Shown piece by piece: positions 1 through 5,478 of a stretch of DNA of 5,560 nucleotides. Below the pieces are notes generated by a model. That model did no database searches and was not told the origin of the DNA. It saw only the letters and a program-made list of their open reading frames with translations. The position numbers were made by a program, and so were the translations under genes. The DNA comes from an uncultured Bacteroidales bacterium (GTDB lineage Bacteria; Bacteroidota; Bacteroidia; Bacteroidales; Muribaculaceae): assembly GCA_947177325.1 (NCBI GenBank), contig CAMWUH010000154.1:1-5560 (forward strand), in the 5' to 3' direction. Position 1 is the first letter of the stretch, and each line of letters starts with the position of its first letter.

Positions 1-997
1 CAACCCTATTTTGCATAAAGTCCTCGAAATTGACGACATTATCAGAAAATACGAGTTCTTTTCGGCGGCTTTCAGGAATATTCAAGTTTTTATCGAAGAC
101 AACCTTGAATATCCAAGGTTGTGAAGCACCCGGCTCTTTATCATCAATCCATGAAGCGGTGACAGGGGGATTGACCAGGAGTTGGTCTTTCTGAATCGTG
201 ACGGTATAGTGATTGTGGTAGCCCGCAATGAGGTCGTCGGCGCTGCCGGCGGGAGTATAGGTCAGCGTCTTGTCAATCAGGTTGCCATTGACATTGACCG
301 TAAGCTTCACTATGATGAGCGGTTGACCGGTCATCTCGCGTGGTACGAGAAGGGCTGCGTTGACAGAGTCGGGGGTGATCAGTCCTACATCAAAACCATC
401 GCTATTTAAATCTGTTTCAGAGAAATTGACTCCGGTATAACCACTATAATATACCTTGGCAGTGGCAAACTCCTCCTCGGAGATGCCTTCGCCGCGCACG
501 AGTTCTGTCGACACCTTAGCCATCTCGTGCTTGAAGGTGAGATTAACGGTTTCCTTGTAGTGCGTACTGTCACATTCAGCTCTCATGAAATCAATGTGGT
601 GATACCCCCGTGACTGGTCTTTTATCGTGTAGGTCTTTACAGCGTTCATGTCTACGTAGGGATACCATGCCTTGACGATGTCTTTGGGTCGGGGCCAACT
701 GAGGGGGATAGGCTCGTCCATAACCGTGCCGTCGGCATTGAGCAGATATTGACCGATACGGTCAAACCGTCCGATCACTCCGATACGCACGGCGATACTG
801 TCGCCGTCAACCCAGCTGAAGGATTCACCGGCGCGCGATCTCATTCCGTCGACCGAGGCTGTGAGCCTAAGCGGGTGCTCGCCGGCGGCCAACTCGTCTG
901 CTCCGATGCCGAACTCATCCTCCGAACAAGAGGATGCACCGACACAGAGCGTCAGCGCCATGACGACGCGCGATATATATTTAACAAATGTGTTCAT
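1..997 (-). CDS. Fimbrillin-family lipoprotein, 3' end cut by window edge (fourth gene of operon)
   Basis: The frame is open from an ATG at 997-995 to base 1, giving 332 residues without a stop; the end lies outside the window. Residues 1-24 form a lipoprotein signal peptide: basic start, hydrophobic core (VVMALTLCVG), lipobox ASSC, lipidated Cys24. The acidic stretch SEDE follows, like the surface-export signal of Bacteroidota lipoproteins. Family hallmarks are SRA at 54-56, W62 followed by GDSIA (65-69), WYPY at 111-114, IDF at 135-137, FKHEMAKV at 155-162, and the closing GYHNHYTVTI block (259-268) with W283. These match fimbrillin/Mfa-like pilus subunits, which are exported, lipidated and proteolytically matured. 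Unlike its neighbours, it continues at least 49 residues past the final Trp, so it has a C-terminal extension or extra domain. It starts 36 bp after the preceding stop, with no Shine-Dalgarno sequence or promoter in the gap, so co-transcription is likely. A tip or accessory subunit is possible but only inferred. Confidence 0.85.
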   Translation of the reverse strand, partial: MNTFVKYISRVVMALTLCVGASSCSEDEFGIGADELAAGEHPLRLTASVDGMRSRAGESFSWVDGDSIAVRIGVIGRFDRIGQYLLNADGTVMDEPIPLSWPRPKDIVKAWYPYVDMNAVKTYTIKDQSRGYHHIDFMRAECDSTHYKETVNLTFKHEMAKVSTELVRGEGISEEEFATAKVYYSGYTGVNFSETDLNSDGFDVGLITPDSVNAALLVPREMTGQPLIIVKLTVNVNGNLIDKTLTYTPAGSADDLIAGYHNHYTVTIQKDQLLVNPPVTASWIDDKEPGASQPWIFKVVFDKNLNIPESRRKELVFSDNVVNFEDFMQNRV

Positions 998-1033
998 AGC
1001 TGTCAATTATCAATTGTTTTCTTGGAGAGTATC

Positions 1034-2041
1034 TTAGTCCTCATCCCACTCTTTAAAGGCGCCGTCGATAGTGGACGTGAGCTTGACGTCGCGTTCCACC
1101 TTCCATGGCTCGATAGACATCTCGCCTACTATCAGACCAACCTTGGAAACTCGGATAGTGTATTTATAATTACAGCCCGGCTTAAGCTCGCCGTCACCGA
1201 AAGTCAGTGTGCAGGTATAGGTCTGTATCTGTTCCTCGTTATCGAGTTCGTTAAGATAAAGGCGAAGAATCACCTTGTCGTTGCCCGGCTTCTGAGGGAA
1301 CATGATTATCGGATCGAGAAACTCATCGTGTTGAATATGTTTGTAGAAGGGAGTGGCACCATCTTTGAATGTCTCGATCTTGATACTGTCGTTGACAGCA
1401 GGATCATTGATAGCGCACACACCGGTGTAGGTGTTGAAAGTTCCATCGAAACCAAGACCTACGATTTCGTAGGCAGTTATATTCTCAACCAACACTTCTT
1501 GCTTTGAGTCGCCAACGGCAGTATTGAGAAACTTAAACGTCAGCTGCGACATCTGATGGGTGAAGGTGAAGTTGACATTCGGGTTCTTGGCGGTGAAGCC
1601 GTTCTCGCTGTCCCAGAGGAAGTCGATGTAGCGTTGCTCTTTCACCATCTGGTTGGCCGTACGAGTGTCGGCCTTGATAACGCCATTGTTGTCAAGGCCT
1701 CCGGTTTCTCCGGCCTTGGCAAAAGGATAGTAGGCATAGAGGGTCATAGGCTTGTAGAAGTACAATGAATCTCCCGTAAATTTACCGTCGCCATTCTGCG
1801 TGGTGTATTTTACATTGAAGTAAGGGCCAATGACTTGATTTTCACCCTCCAGGCCAACAATAGAGTGGATTCCGATTGAGTCACCGGGAGCCCATGACGT
1901 GTCGATGGCACGCGAGGGGACGCGGTCGTCGATTTTAGCGGTGATTCTTGCAGCCTGATAAGATGACTGGGGATCTTCTTCGTTATTGTCGCAAGCGACC
2001 AGCGTGAGTGAAACAGCTGCGAGGAGAAATATCTTTTTCAT
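1034..2041 (-). CDS. Fimbrillin-family lipoprotein (third gene of operon)
   Basis: 335 residues, probably a pilus subunit or related surface lipoprotein of the fimbrillin/Mfa-like family. I chose the ATG at 2041 because it begins a typical signal peptide (MKKIFLLAAVSLTLVAC, lipobox LVAC, Cys17). An in-frame ATG at 2074 would add 11 polar residues in front and spoil it. Acidic residues follow the cysteine (DNNEED), consistent with surface export. Landmarks are SRA at 43-45, W50 then GDSIG (53-57), GDGKFTG (84-90), YYPF at 104-107, IDFLWD at 139-144, FTHQM at 160-164, FDGTF at 198-202, FPQ at 248-250, and the final GCNYKYTI block (289-296) with W313. The order and spacing follow the upstream gene closely, indicating tandem duplication. 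It lies 45 bp after that gene, with no promoter visible between. Family assignment is strong; its position in a pilus is unknown. Confidence 0.9.
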   Translation of the reverse strand: MKKIFLLAAVSLTLVACDNNEEDPQSSYQAARITAKIDDRVPSRAIDTSWAPGDSIGIHSIVGLEGENQVIGPYFNVKYTTQNGDGKFTGDSLYFYKPMTLYAYYPFAKAGETGGLDNNGVIKADTRTANQMVKEQRYIDFLWDSENGFTAKNPNVNFTFTHQMSQLTFKFLNTAVGDSKQEVLVENITAYEIVGLGFDGTFNTYTGVCAINDPAVNDSIKIETFKDGATPFYKHIQHDEFLDPIIMFPQKPGNDKVILRLYLNELDNEEQIQTYTCTLTFGDGELKPGCNYKYTIRVSKVGLIVGEMSIEPWKVERDVKLTSTIDGAFKEWDED

Positions 2042-2086
2042 ATTATGATTGTTGCTCGATTTCTGGATTAACATTTAAATTTCCGT

Positions 2087-2971
2087 TTATTCTGATTGCC
2101 CGTCGGAGGTGAGACGTGTCTCAGTCCAGCCGGCGATAGAGCATTGCTCAACACTGAGAGCGGTTTTCTTCACGACTATCGTGTAGATATAGTGGTTGCC
2201 TGAAACGAGACGGTTGTCGGCAAACTTGAGCTCGCAGCTGTATTCCTGTTGCTCGCTGTCGGTAATTCTCATCGTCACTTTACCGACCGACTGGGGGAAG
2301 AGGATGAGATATGGCAGCTCGACATTGTCTGCAACAGTGGGCGTGATTTCAATCGGTGAGGCCGAAACGGTTTTGGCAGCGCACTCGCCGGTGACGGGGT
2401 TGAATGTACCGTCGAGCACGAGTCCGTCGATACGACATGAGTTTATCTTGCTGACATCGGTACCGCCGTTGCCGTTTCGGAAAATCAGCGTCAGCTTGCA
2501 CATCTGATGTTTAAATGCGAGATTGATATTAGGTGCGCCACCGTTGACATCGTCAAGTCGAGCATAGAGGAAGTCAAATTCAGGCTGCTCGGCAAGTGTC
2601 TGGCGATCGACTCGGGTTGAAGCTTCGACAATAGCTGCAGCGGAGCCTTCTGTGCCTGAAAAAGGATAGTAGGCCGATATGGTCAACCGGTCTTGCTTAT
2701 TTTGGAAGTACATGGGAGAGCCGGTGAATTTGCCGTCGGTATTGTCGGTGATGTATTTTACATTGGTGTAGAGATTGCCCATGGTCACACCGATACTGTC
2801 GCCGGCAGCCCATTTCGTTTCGCTGGCACGATAGCTGACTTCTTCTCCGATAGTGGCACTGATATGTGCTTCTATAGGTTGTTGGATAGAATTATCATCT
2901 ATATAATTATCTTCGGAGTCGCAAGCCGCCAGAGAAAGCGCTGCCGCCGCGAGAAGAATATATTTTTTCAT
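2087..2971 (-). CDS. Fimbrillin-family lipoprotein (second gene of operon)
   Basis: 294 residues, the shortest complete member of the cluster. The signal peptide MKKYILLAAAALSLAAC ends in lipobox LAAC with Cys17. The next residues (DSED, then DD at 25-26) are acidic, as in surface-exposed Bacteroidota lipoproteins. Landmarks are YRA at 47-49, W54 then GDSIG (57-61), GKFTG (80-84), YYPF at 101-104, FDFLYA at 132-137, FKHQMCKL at 153-160, LDGTFNPVTG at 186-195, FPQ at 225-227, and the final GNHYIYTIVV block (258-267) with W282. This is the fimbrillin/Mfa-like plan of two beta-rich domains. By analogy with Porphyromonas FimA, proteolysis after the Arg (R48) would free the subunit for strand-exchange polymerisation; that is inference. 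It is closely related to the following gene and starts 49 bp after the preceding stop. The gap is AT-rich, with a 12-bp palindrome and no Shine-Dalgarno sequence. Confidence 0.9.
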   Translation of the reverse strand: MKKYILLAAAALSLAACDSEDNYIDDNSIQQPIEAHISATIGEEVSYRASETKWAAGDSIGVTMGNLYTNVKYITDNTDGKFTGSPMYFQNKQDRLTISAYYPFSGTEGSAAAIVEASTRVDRQTLAEQPEFDFLYARLDDVNGGAPNINLAFKHQMCKLTLIFRNGNGGTDVSKINSCRIDGLVLDGTFNPVTGECAAKTVSASPIEITPTVADNVELPYLILFPQSVGKVTMRITDSEQQEYSCELKFADNRLVSGNHYIYTIVVKKTALSVEQCSIAGWTETRLTSDGQSE

Positions 2972-3020
2972 GCTTGTGATTTTAACGTTTATCGAGTGGT
3001 TTATTATAATAACTGGTTTA

Positions 3021-4058
3021 TCAGTCTACGGTTATTTCGTCTCCTTTTATATCGTTCCAGGAGTTGATTTCACATTTATCCAATACGAGACCCGATCTCT
3101 CGAAAGTGACTTTATAGAGATAGCTTTTACCGGAGTCCCAATTCAGATTGCTCAATGGTAGGGCCACCTGTCTCATCGTCGTCTCCTCATTAATAGAGAA
3201 GTGGAAAATAATGCTTGCATCAGACCCGGCGGCAAAAGATTGCGGGATTATTATTATTGCATCGTTGTCGGCAAAGAGGCTGACGTTGCCCTGATGGTTA
3301 TTGATCTTCACCGGAGTCGGGAGCACTATGACGGAATTGCTCTCCCCGGAGGGGGTGATATCTACTACCTTATCATCGGTCTGAGGATTGGAGAGTCGCT
3401 GAGCCGGCAGTATATCAAACCGGGCCGAAGTGTTTACCCCCGACAGCTCCAGCCGGTGAATGAGGATATAGTCATCGTTGCCCATAAGGTTGTCGACAAA
3501 CGCCGGAGCAAGGTTAAGCAAACTCATAAGATGGCTAAATCTAAGAGTCACCGCAGTCGTGACGCCGTCATCATACAACCGTCTGTGGGTGGCCGCAAGC
3601 AGATCGAAAGCAGCCGCCTTGTCGATAGTCACACCGTCGGCAGCCATCGGCAGGCTGTAGACAAACGACAGCTTGGAATCTGCATAACTCAGGCCTACGG
3701 AATTTTTGACAGCCTCGGCCGGATGCACTGCCACAAAAGAGTGTTCGTGACCGGGATACCAATATCGTGTGCCACTATATTTCCACAGACCGCCGTTATA
3801 TTCCACTTCGACACCATGAAACACCTCAACGAGGCCGCTCGAGGTGTATTTCATATCGCCGAATAATGAAAATTTGGAACCCGTGTAATTTACGGTAGAG
3901 GTGATGGCACGCGACAAATCGACCGCTGCAAACTCCACTTCCTGACGAGAGCCGGGATCAGTAACCACATCGGGCACTTCAGACGAGCACGATTGCAACG
4001 CGCATAACACCGTCATCAACACTCCGGCAGACAATAGTTTTTTATATCTAAATCGCAT
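3021..4058 (-). CDS. Divergent fimbrillin-family lipoprotein (first gene of operon)
   Basis: 345 residues. The signal peptide has a basic start (MRFRYKK), a hydrophobic core and lipobox LQSC with Cys24. The residues after it (SSEVPD) are less acidic than in the other three proteins. SRA occurs at 49-51, in the place of the family's processing arginine, but the W-x-x-GDSI signature that follows in the neighbours is absent. Instead there is a YWYPG motif (99-103) followed by HSFVAVHP (106-113), the equivalent of the SAYYPF strand. Further landmarks are FDLLAA (151-156), LRFSHLMSLLNL (172-183), IIIIPQ (268-273), and the closing W307-DSGKSYLYKV block with W334. These support a fimbrillin/Mfa-like fold from a different subfamily. 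It is the first gene after a good promoter, about 70 nt downstream of the likely start site. It could be the major or the anchoring subunit; nothing here decides between them. Confidence 0.85.
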   Translation of the reverse strand: MRFRYKKLLSAGVLMTVLCALQSCSSEVPDVVTDPGSRQEVEFAAVDLSRAITSTVNYTGSKFSLFGDMKYTSSGLVEVFHGVEVEYNGGLWKYSGTRYWYPGHEHSFVAVHPAEAVKNSVGLSYADSKLSFVYSLPMAADGVTIDKAAAFDLLAATHRRLYDDGVTTAVTLRFSHLMSLLNLAPAFVDNLMGNDDYILIHRLELSGVNTSARFDILPAQRLSNPQTDDKVVDITPSGESNSVIVLPTPVKINNHQGNVSLFADNDAIIIIPQSFAAGSDASIIFHFSINEETTMRQVALPLSNLNWDSGKSYLYKVTFERSGLVLDKCEINSWNDIKGDEITVD

Positions 4059-4086
4059 TATGTTCGTAGGTTCAAGGTTAAGGTAA

Positions 4087-4100
4087 GGCCGATGACGGCC
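4087..4100 (-). other. Small GC-rich hairpin in the fimbrillin operon leader
   Basis: GGCCG and CGGCC (5-bp perfect stem) enclose a 4-nt loop within the predicted 5' leader, about 30 nt before the start codon. Next to it (4073-4088) the plus strand reads CAAGGTTAAGGTAAGG, a short run of AAGG-containing repeats. No U-tract follows, so it is not an intrinsic terminator. It may affect RNA stability or translation; the sequence alone shows no more than the pairing potential. Confidence 0.4.
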
Positions 4101-4133
4101 GCAAGCTAACTAAGCGGGTATAATTACCAACCA

Positions 4134-4165
4134 CAAAATTAGTAAAAAACTTTCATTCCTACAAA
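4134..4165 (-). promoter_or_regulatory. Bacteroidota-type promoter of the fimbrillin operon
   Basis: Read on the minus strand, TTTG (4165-4162) is followed after exactly 20 nt by TAATTTTG (4141-4134), a full match to the Bacteroidota -7 consensus TAnnTTTG with its -33 partner. Transcription should begin a few bases further on, near 4128, leaving a leader of about 70 nt before the ATG at 4058. No comparable promoter is visible in the short gaps between the four downstream genes, so this one probably serves all of them. Confidence 0.75.
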
Positions 4166-4230
4166 CCCAACGGTCGATTTAACCATTTTTTGTCAAAGTG
4201 TTAACAACCCTTAGGCATAAGCCGACTTGC

Positions 4231-4425
4231 TCATCGCCACAATTTCCCGCCCCAAGCGGCAACGCAATCACCCCCTATCACCACCGTATCTCTTACAACA
4301 TAGCCACAGGTTGGTAACGGTATTTTATCATTTTTCTCCGACGGTTTCTCAACCGTCTCGGAAACCTCTGCTTCGTAGTGCAAAATTTCAGAATTTCCGT
4401 GAGCCTTACAAGTCCGAGGGTTCAT
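4231..4425 (-). CDS. Doubtful small ORF, 64 codons, unknown function
   Basis: I do not recognise this ORF. It begins ATG at 4425-4423, just after one of the ATAGTTAA repeats, and ends in TGA at 4233-4231. The peptide would be hydrophilic and mildly acidic in its first half (EVSETVEKPSEKNDK), with three cysteines (positions 6, 40 and 54) and a Gly/Trp-rich end (AAWGGKLWR). There is no signal peptide, membrane segment or known motif. Its composition looks more protein-like than the opposite-strand ORF over the same bases. However, it contains a perfect 7-bp hairpin, has no Shine-Dalgarno sequence and no TAnnTTTG promoter of its own. It could be a real small protein served by read-through from the upstream operon, or a chance ORF in an intergenic element. 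Confidence 0.22.
   Translation of the reverse strand: MNPRTCKAHGNSEILHYEAEVSETVEKPSEKNDKIPLPTCGYVVRDTVVIGGDCVAAWGGKLWR
4340..4357. repeat. Inverted repeat / hairpin, 7-bp arms
   Basis: GACGGTT and AACCGTC are perfect complements separated by TCTC. An alternative pairing extends the stem with CCGA/TCGG (4338-4341 with 4358-4361) across a two-base bulge. A short A/T run (TTTTT at 4331-4335) lies on the wrong side for a terminator in either direction. It could be an RNA structure or a protein-binding site. Confidence 0.5.
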
Positions 4426-4426
4426 T

Positions 4427-4462
4427 TTAACTATTTCTCGGTCAATTGTTAACTATTCCCGG
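4427..4462. repeat. Pair of imperfect direct repeats spaced 22 bp
   Basis: On the plus strand TTAACTATTTCTCGG (4427-4441) is followed by TTAACTATTCCCGG (4449-4462). The shared TTAACTATT cores begin exactly 22 bp apart, about two helical turns. They lie just downstream of the stop codon of the helix-turn-helix gene. They do not resemble the palindrome at that operon's promoter, so they are probably not the same protein's operator. Confidence 0.45.
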
Positions 4463-4484
4463 ATTGAATTTCTGCATTGCTTAT

Positions 4485-4802
4485 TCAGCGAGTAACAAAG
4501 GCTGGCTCAAGAATTTCAAGCTCAAGAGCCGACTCAATTTTTGAAATGGTCTCAATGGAAAGGTTCTCAGTTCCTTTCAAAACTCTTGAAACATATTGCT
4601 GCGAACAACCCATACGTTCAGCTAAGGCTTTCTGCGTTAATCCCAGCTCTTCCATTTTGTCGAGCATCATCATGGCGATACGCTGCGAATATCTAAGCCA
4701 CGACTTATTTGCATTACGCCACGCCGCCCTCTCCCTCCACTTCGAAGGGGTGTCGCTTGAATTTACATTCAACTTAGATATAATTTCCTCTCGTGTCCTC
4801 AT
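4485..4802 (-). CDS. XRE-family helix-turn-helix protein, probable antitoxin/repressor
   Basis: 105 residues. The DNA-binding domain spans about 40-97: a first helix around RIAMMMLDKMEELG (41-54), then the helix-turn-helix with TQKALAERMG (56-65) and recognition helix CSQQYVSRVLKG (66-77), then LSIETISKIESAL (81-93). The N-terminal 40 residues are polar with a basic, Trp-containing segment (KWRERAAWRNANKSW, 21-35), and could be the toxin-contacting part. Such HTH_3/Cro-C1 proteins are typical antitoxins of HigBA-like pairs in which the toxin gene comes first, as here, and they usually repress their own promoter. The start follows the upstream stop by 14 nt and carries a strong Shine-Dalgarno sequence, unusual for this group. 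DNA-binding role is near certain; the antitoxin role is inferred from gene order, the promoter palindrome and the RelE-like partner. Confidence 0.85.
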   Translation of the reverse strand: MRTREEIISKLNVNSSDTPSKWRERAAWRNANKSWLRYSQRIAMMMLDKMEELGLTQKALAERMGCSQQYVSRVLKGTENLSIETISKIESALELEILEPAFVTR

Positions 4803-4807
4803 TTCTG

Positions 4808-4815
4808 CCTCCTTT
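4808..4815 (-). promoter_or_regulatory. Strong Shine-Dalgarno sequence of the antitoxin-like gene
   Basis: The minus strand reads AAAGGAGG, followed by 5 nt (CAGAA) and the ATG at 4802. This is close to a perfect anti-16S match at good spacing, placed wholly inside the 14-nt intergenic gap. None of the other five starts in the window has anything comparable, which fits selective boosting of the second gene's translation. Confidence 0.75.
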
Positions 4816-4816
4816 C

Positions 4817-5374
4817 TTATCTAATCTCTTTAAGATAATCATTAAATGAATCCAAATCCACAATATCATTATCAAGCAGGAAATTTCTGACTTTTTCCAT
4901 ACGAGCCAATTCAACTAATGTGTGTTCACGTTCCCGCATGGTGCGAGTCAGTTTTATAGCTCCTCCCGTAATTATATAGATACCCGGTTCTAATTTGATA
5001 GCATAAATACGTAACCATGATGCATGGCGAGGGGTATTTCGTAGACGTGCCTTCTCTTTTCCAAGAAGCATTTCCGAAATTCTCTCATTTTCCAATGGCC
5101 TGAATATCCCATCCAAATTTGCATCCGGGGAAATATCCATTATCAGACACTGTAGCCTCTCACTATCTTCTATCGTATCGTAGATAGCCTGATTAACGTC
5201 TGTTATCTTGAAATACGAAGCCAAGTCGTCTATATTTTGCTTGAAAAATGAACGTAACCACACCACATCATTCCATTGGTCCAGGATAGTGTCAAGAACA
5301 TTGTCAAGACAGCTGTCATATCTAACTGCCCAGAGGTTTCCTTTTTCTGTTATGAGATCAAAATTCATATTCAA
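4817..5374 (-). CDS. Probable toxin of a HigBA-like module, RelE/HigB-like C-terminal half
   Basis: 185 residues, soluble, no signal peptide. The first half (1-90) is acidic and probably helical, with many Trp/Leu/Asp residues (for example LDTILDQWNDVVWLRSFF, 27-44). A link with FRPLENE (91-97) leads to a basic helix (KEKARLRNTPRHASWLR, 106-122). Two strand-like segments, LRIYAIKLEP (121-130) and GIYIITGGAIKLTRTM (131-146), resemble the core beta-sheet of RelE/HigB/Gp49-type mRNA-cleaving toxins, where a similar strand ends in basic residues. A C-terminal helix pair follows (ERE-HTLVELARMEKVRNFL, 148-167). Canonical toxins of that group are about 90-120 residues, so this one has a long N-terminal extension. 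The partner gene is an XRE protein 14 bp downstream. A second ATG at 5368 is an alternative start. Toxin activity is inferred from weak fold resemblance and context; a phage-defence or other regulatory role is possible. Confidence 0.55.
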   Translation of the reverse strand: MNMNFDLITEKGNLWAVRYDSCLDNVLDTILDQWNDVVWLRSFFKQNIDDLASYFKITDVNQAIYDTIEDSERLQCLIMDISPDANLDGIFRPLENERISEMLLGKEKARLRNTPRHASWLRIYAIKLEPGIYIITGGAIKLTRTMREREHTLVELARMEKVRNFLLDNDIVDLDSFNDYLKEIR

Positions 5375-5431
5375 AGATTAACGATAATGTTATAATTTCG
5401 TTATGGCCTATAATATCTGTCAACCACGTTG

Positions 5432-5463
5432 CAAAGATACTAATCTTTTTTTATAAATACAAC
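5432..5463 (-). promoter_or_regulatory. Bacteroidota-type promoter of the toxin-antitoxin-like operon
   Basis: On the minus strand GTTG (5463-5460), a TTG-type -33 element, is followed by 20 nt and TATCTTTG (5439-5432), a full TAnnTTTG -7 match. The spacing equals that of the fimbrillin promoter. Transcription should begin near 5426, giving a leader of about 50 nt before the ATG at 5374. The -33 element lies inside one arm of the palindrome at 5455-5478, so a protein bound there would block polymerase. Confidence 0.75.
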
Positions 5464-5478
5464 GTAAAGGTTGTATTT
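5455..5478. promoter_or_regulatory. Palindromic operator candidate overlapping the -33 element
   Basis: AAATACAAC and GTTGTATTT are perfect 9-bp complementary arms with a 6-bp spacer (GTAAAG). After a 2-bp mismatch on each side, the symmetry resumes as a T7 tract (5446-5452) against an A7 tract (5481-5487), giving a 42-bp dyad overall. The arms match the expected shape of a dimeric XRE-repressor site, and the location over the -33 box suits negative autoregulation by the downstream helix-turn-helix protein. In neither direction is the hairpin followed by a T-tract, which argues against a terminator. Confidence 0.65.

Larger units (their letters stand above)
4059..4484. other. Intergenic region between antitoxin-like gene and fimbrillin operon
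   Basis: This stretch of 426 bp has no secure gene. From right to left it contains a pair of direct repeats (4462-4427), a doubtful small ORF (4425-4231) with a hairpin inside it (4357-4340), then the promoter and leader of the fimbrillin operon. Both strands are open across about 4231-4425, a pattern often produced by structured or repetitive non-coding DNA. I see no terminator with a T-tract for the upstream two-gene operon, so read-through into this region cannot be excluded. Confidence 0.6.

Noticed and set aside
101..120. Inverted repeat AACCTTG-N6-CAAGGTT
   Set aside because: It lies within the coding sequence of the fourth lipoprotein gene with no T-tract or promoter context, and is probably accidental.
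998..1033. AT-rich palindromic stretch (CAATTGATAATTG on the minus strand) between genes three and four
   Set aside because: The stem is only 5 bp with a 3-nt loop and no T-tract. Similar AT-rich runs are common in intergenic DNA of this group, so I do not call it a terminator or operator.
749..1507. Long plus-strand ORF of 252 codons
   Set aside because: It runs antisense to the third and fourth lipoprotein genes and spans the gap between them. The minus strand there has signal peptides and family motifs, and the plus-strand translation shows none.
3001..3012. 12-bp palindrome TTATTATAATAA between genes one and two
   Set aside because: It is made only of A and T and is low in complexity, with no promoter element next to it; chance is the simplest explanation.
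3201..3866. Plus-strand ORF of 221 codons
   Set aside because: It lies wholly antisense to the first fimbrillin-like gene. The translation is rich in Arg, His and Ile with no recognisable domain, as expected of a shadow frame.
4340..4357. Hairpin considered as an intrinsic terminator
   Set aside because: No T-tract follows the stem in either direction; the nearby T run precedes it on the plus strand and becomes an A run after it on the minus strand.
4227..4430. Plus-strand ORF of 67 codons in the intergenic region
   Set aside because: No promoter or ribosome binding site precedes it, its composition is unlike a folded protein (runs of Ser, Pro, Arg, His), and it overlaps a better though still weak minus-strand candidate.
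4477..4824. Plus-strand ORF of 115 codons
   Set aside because: It is the mirror of the helix-turn-helix gene, whose minus-strand product has a clear DNA-binding domain and a strong Shine-Dalgarno sequence.
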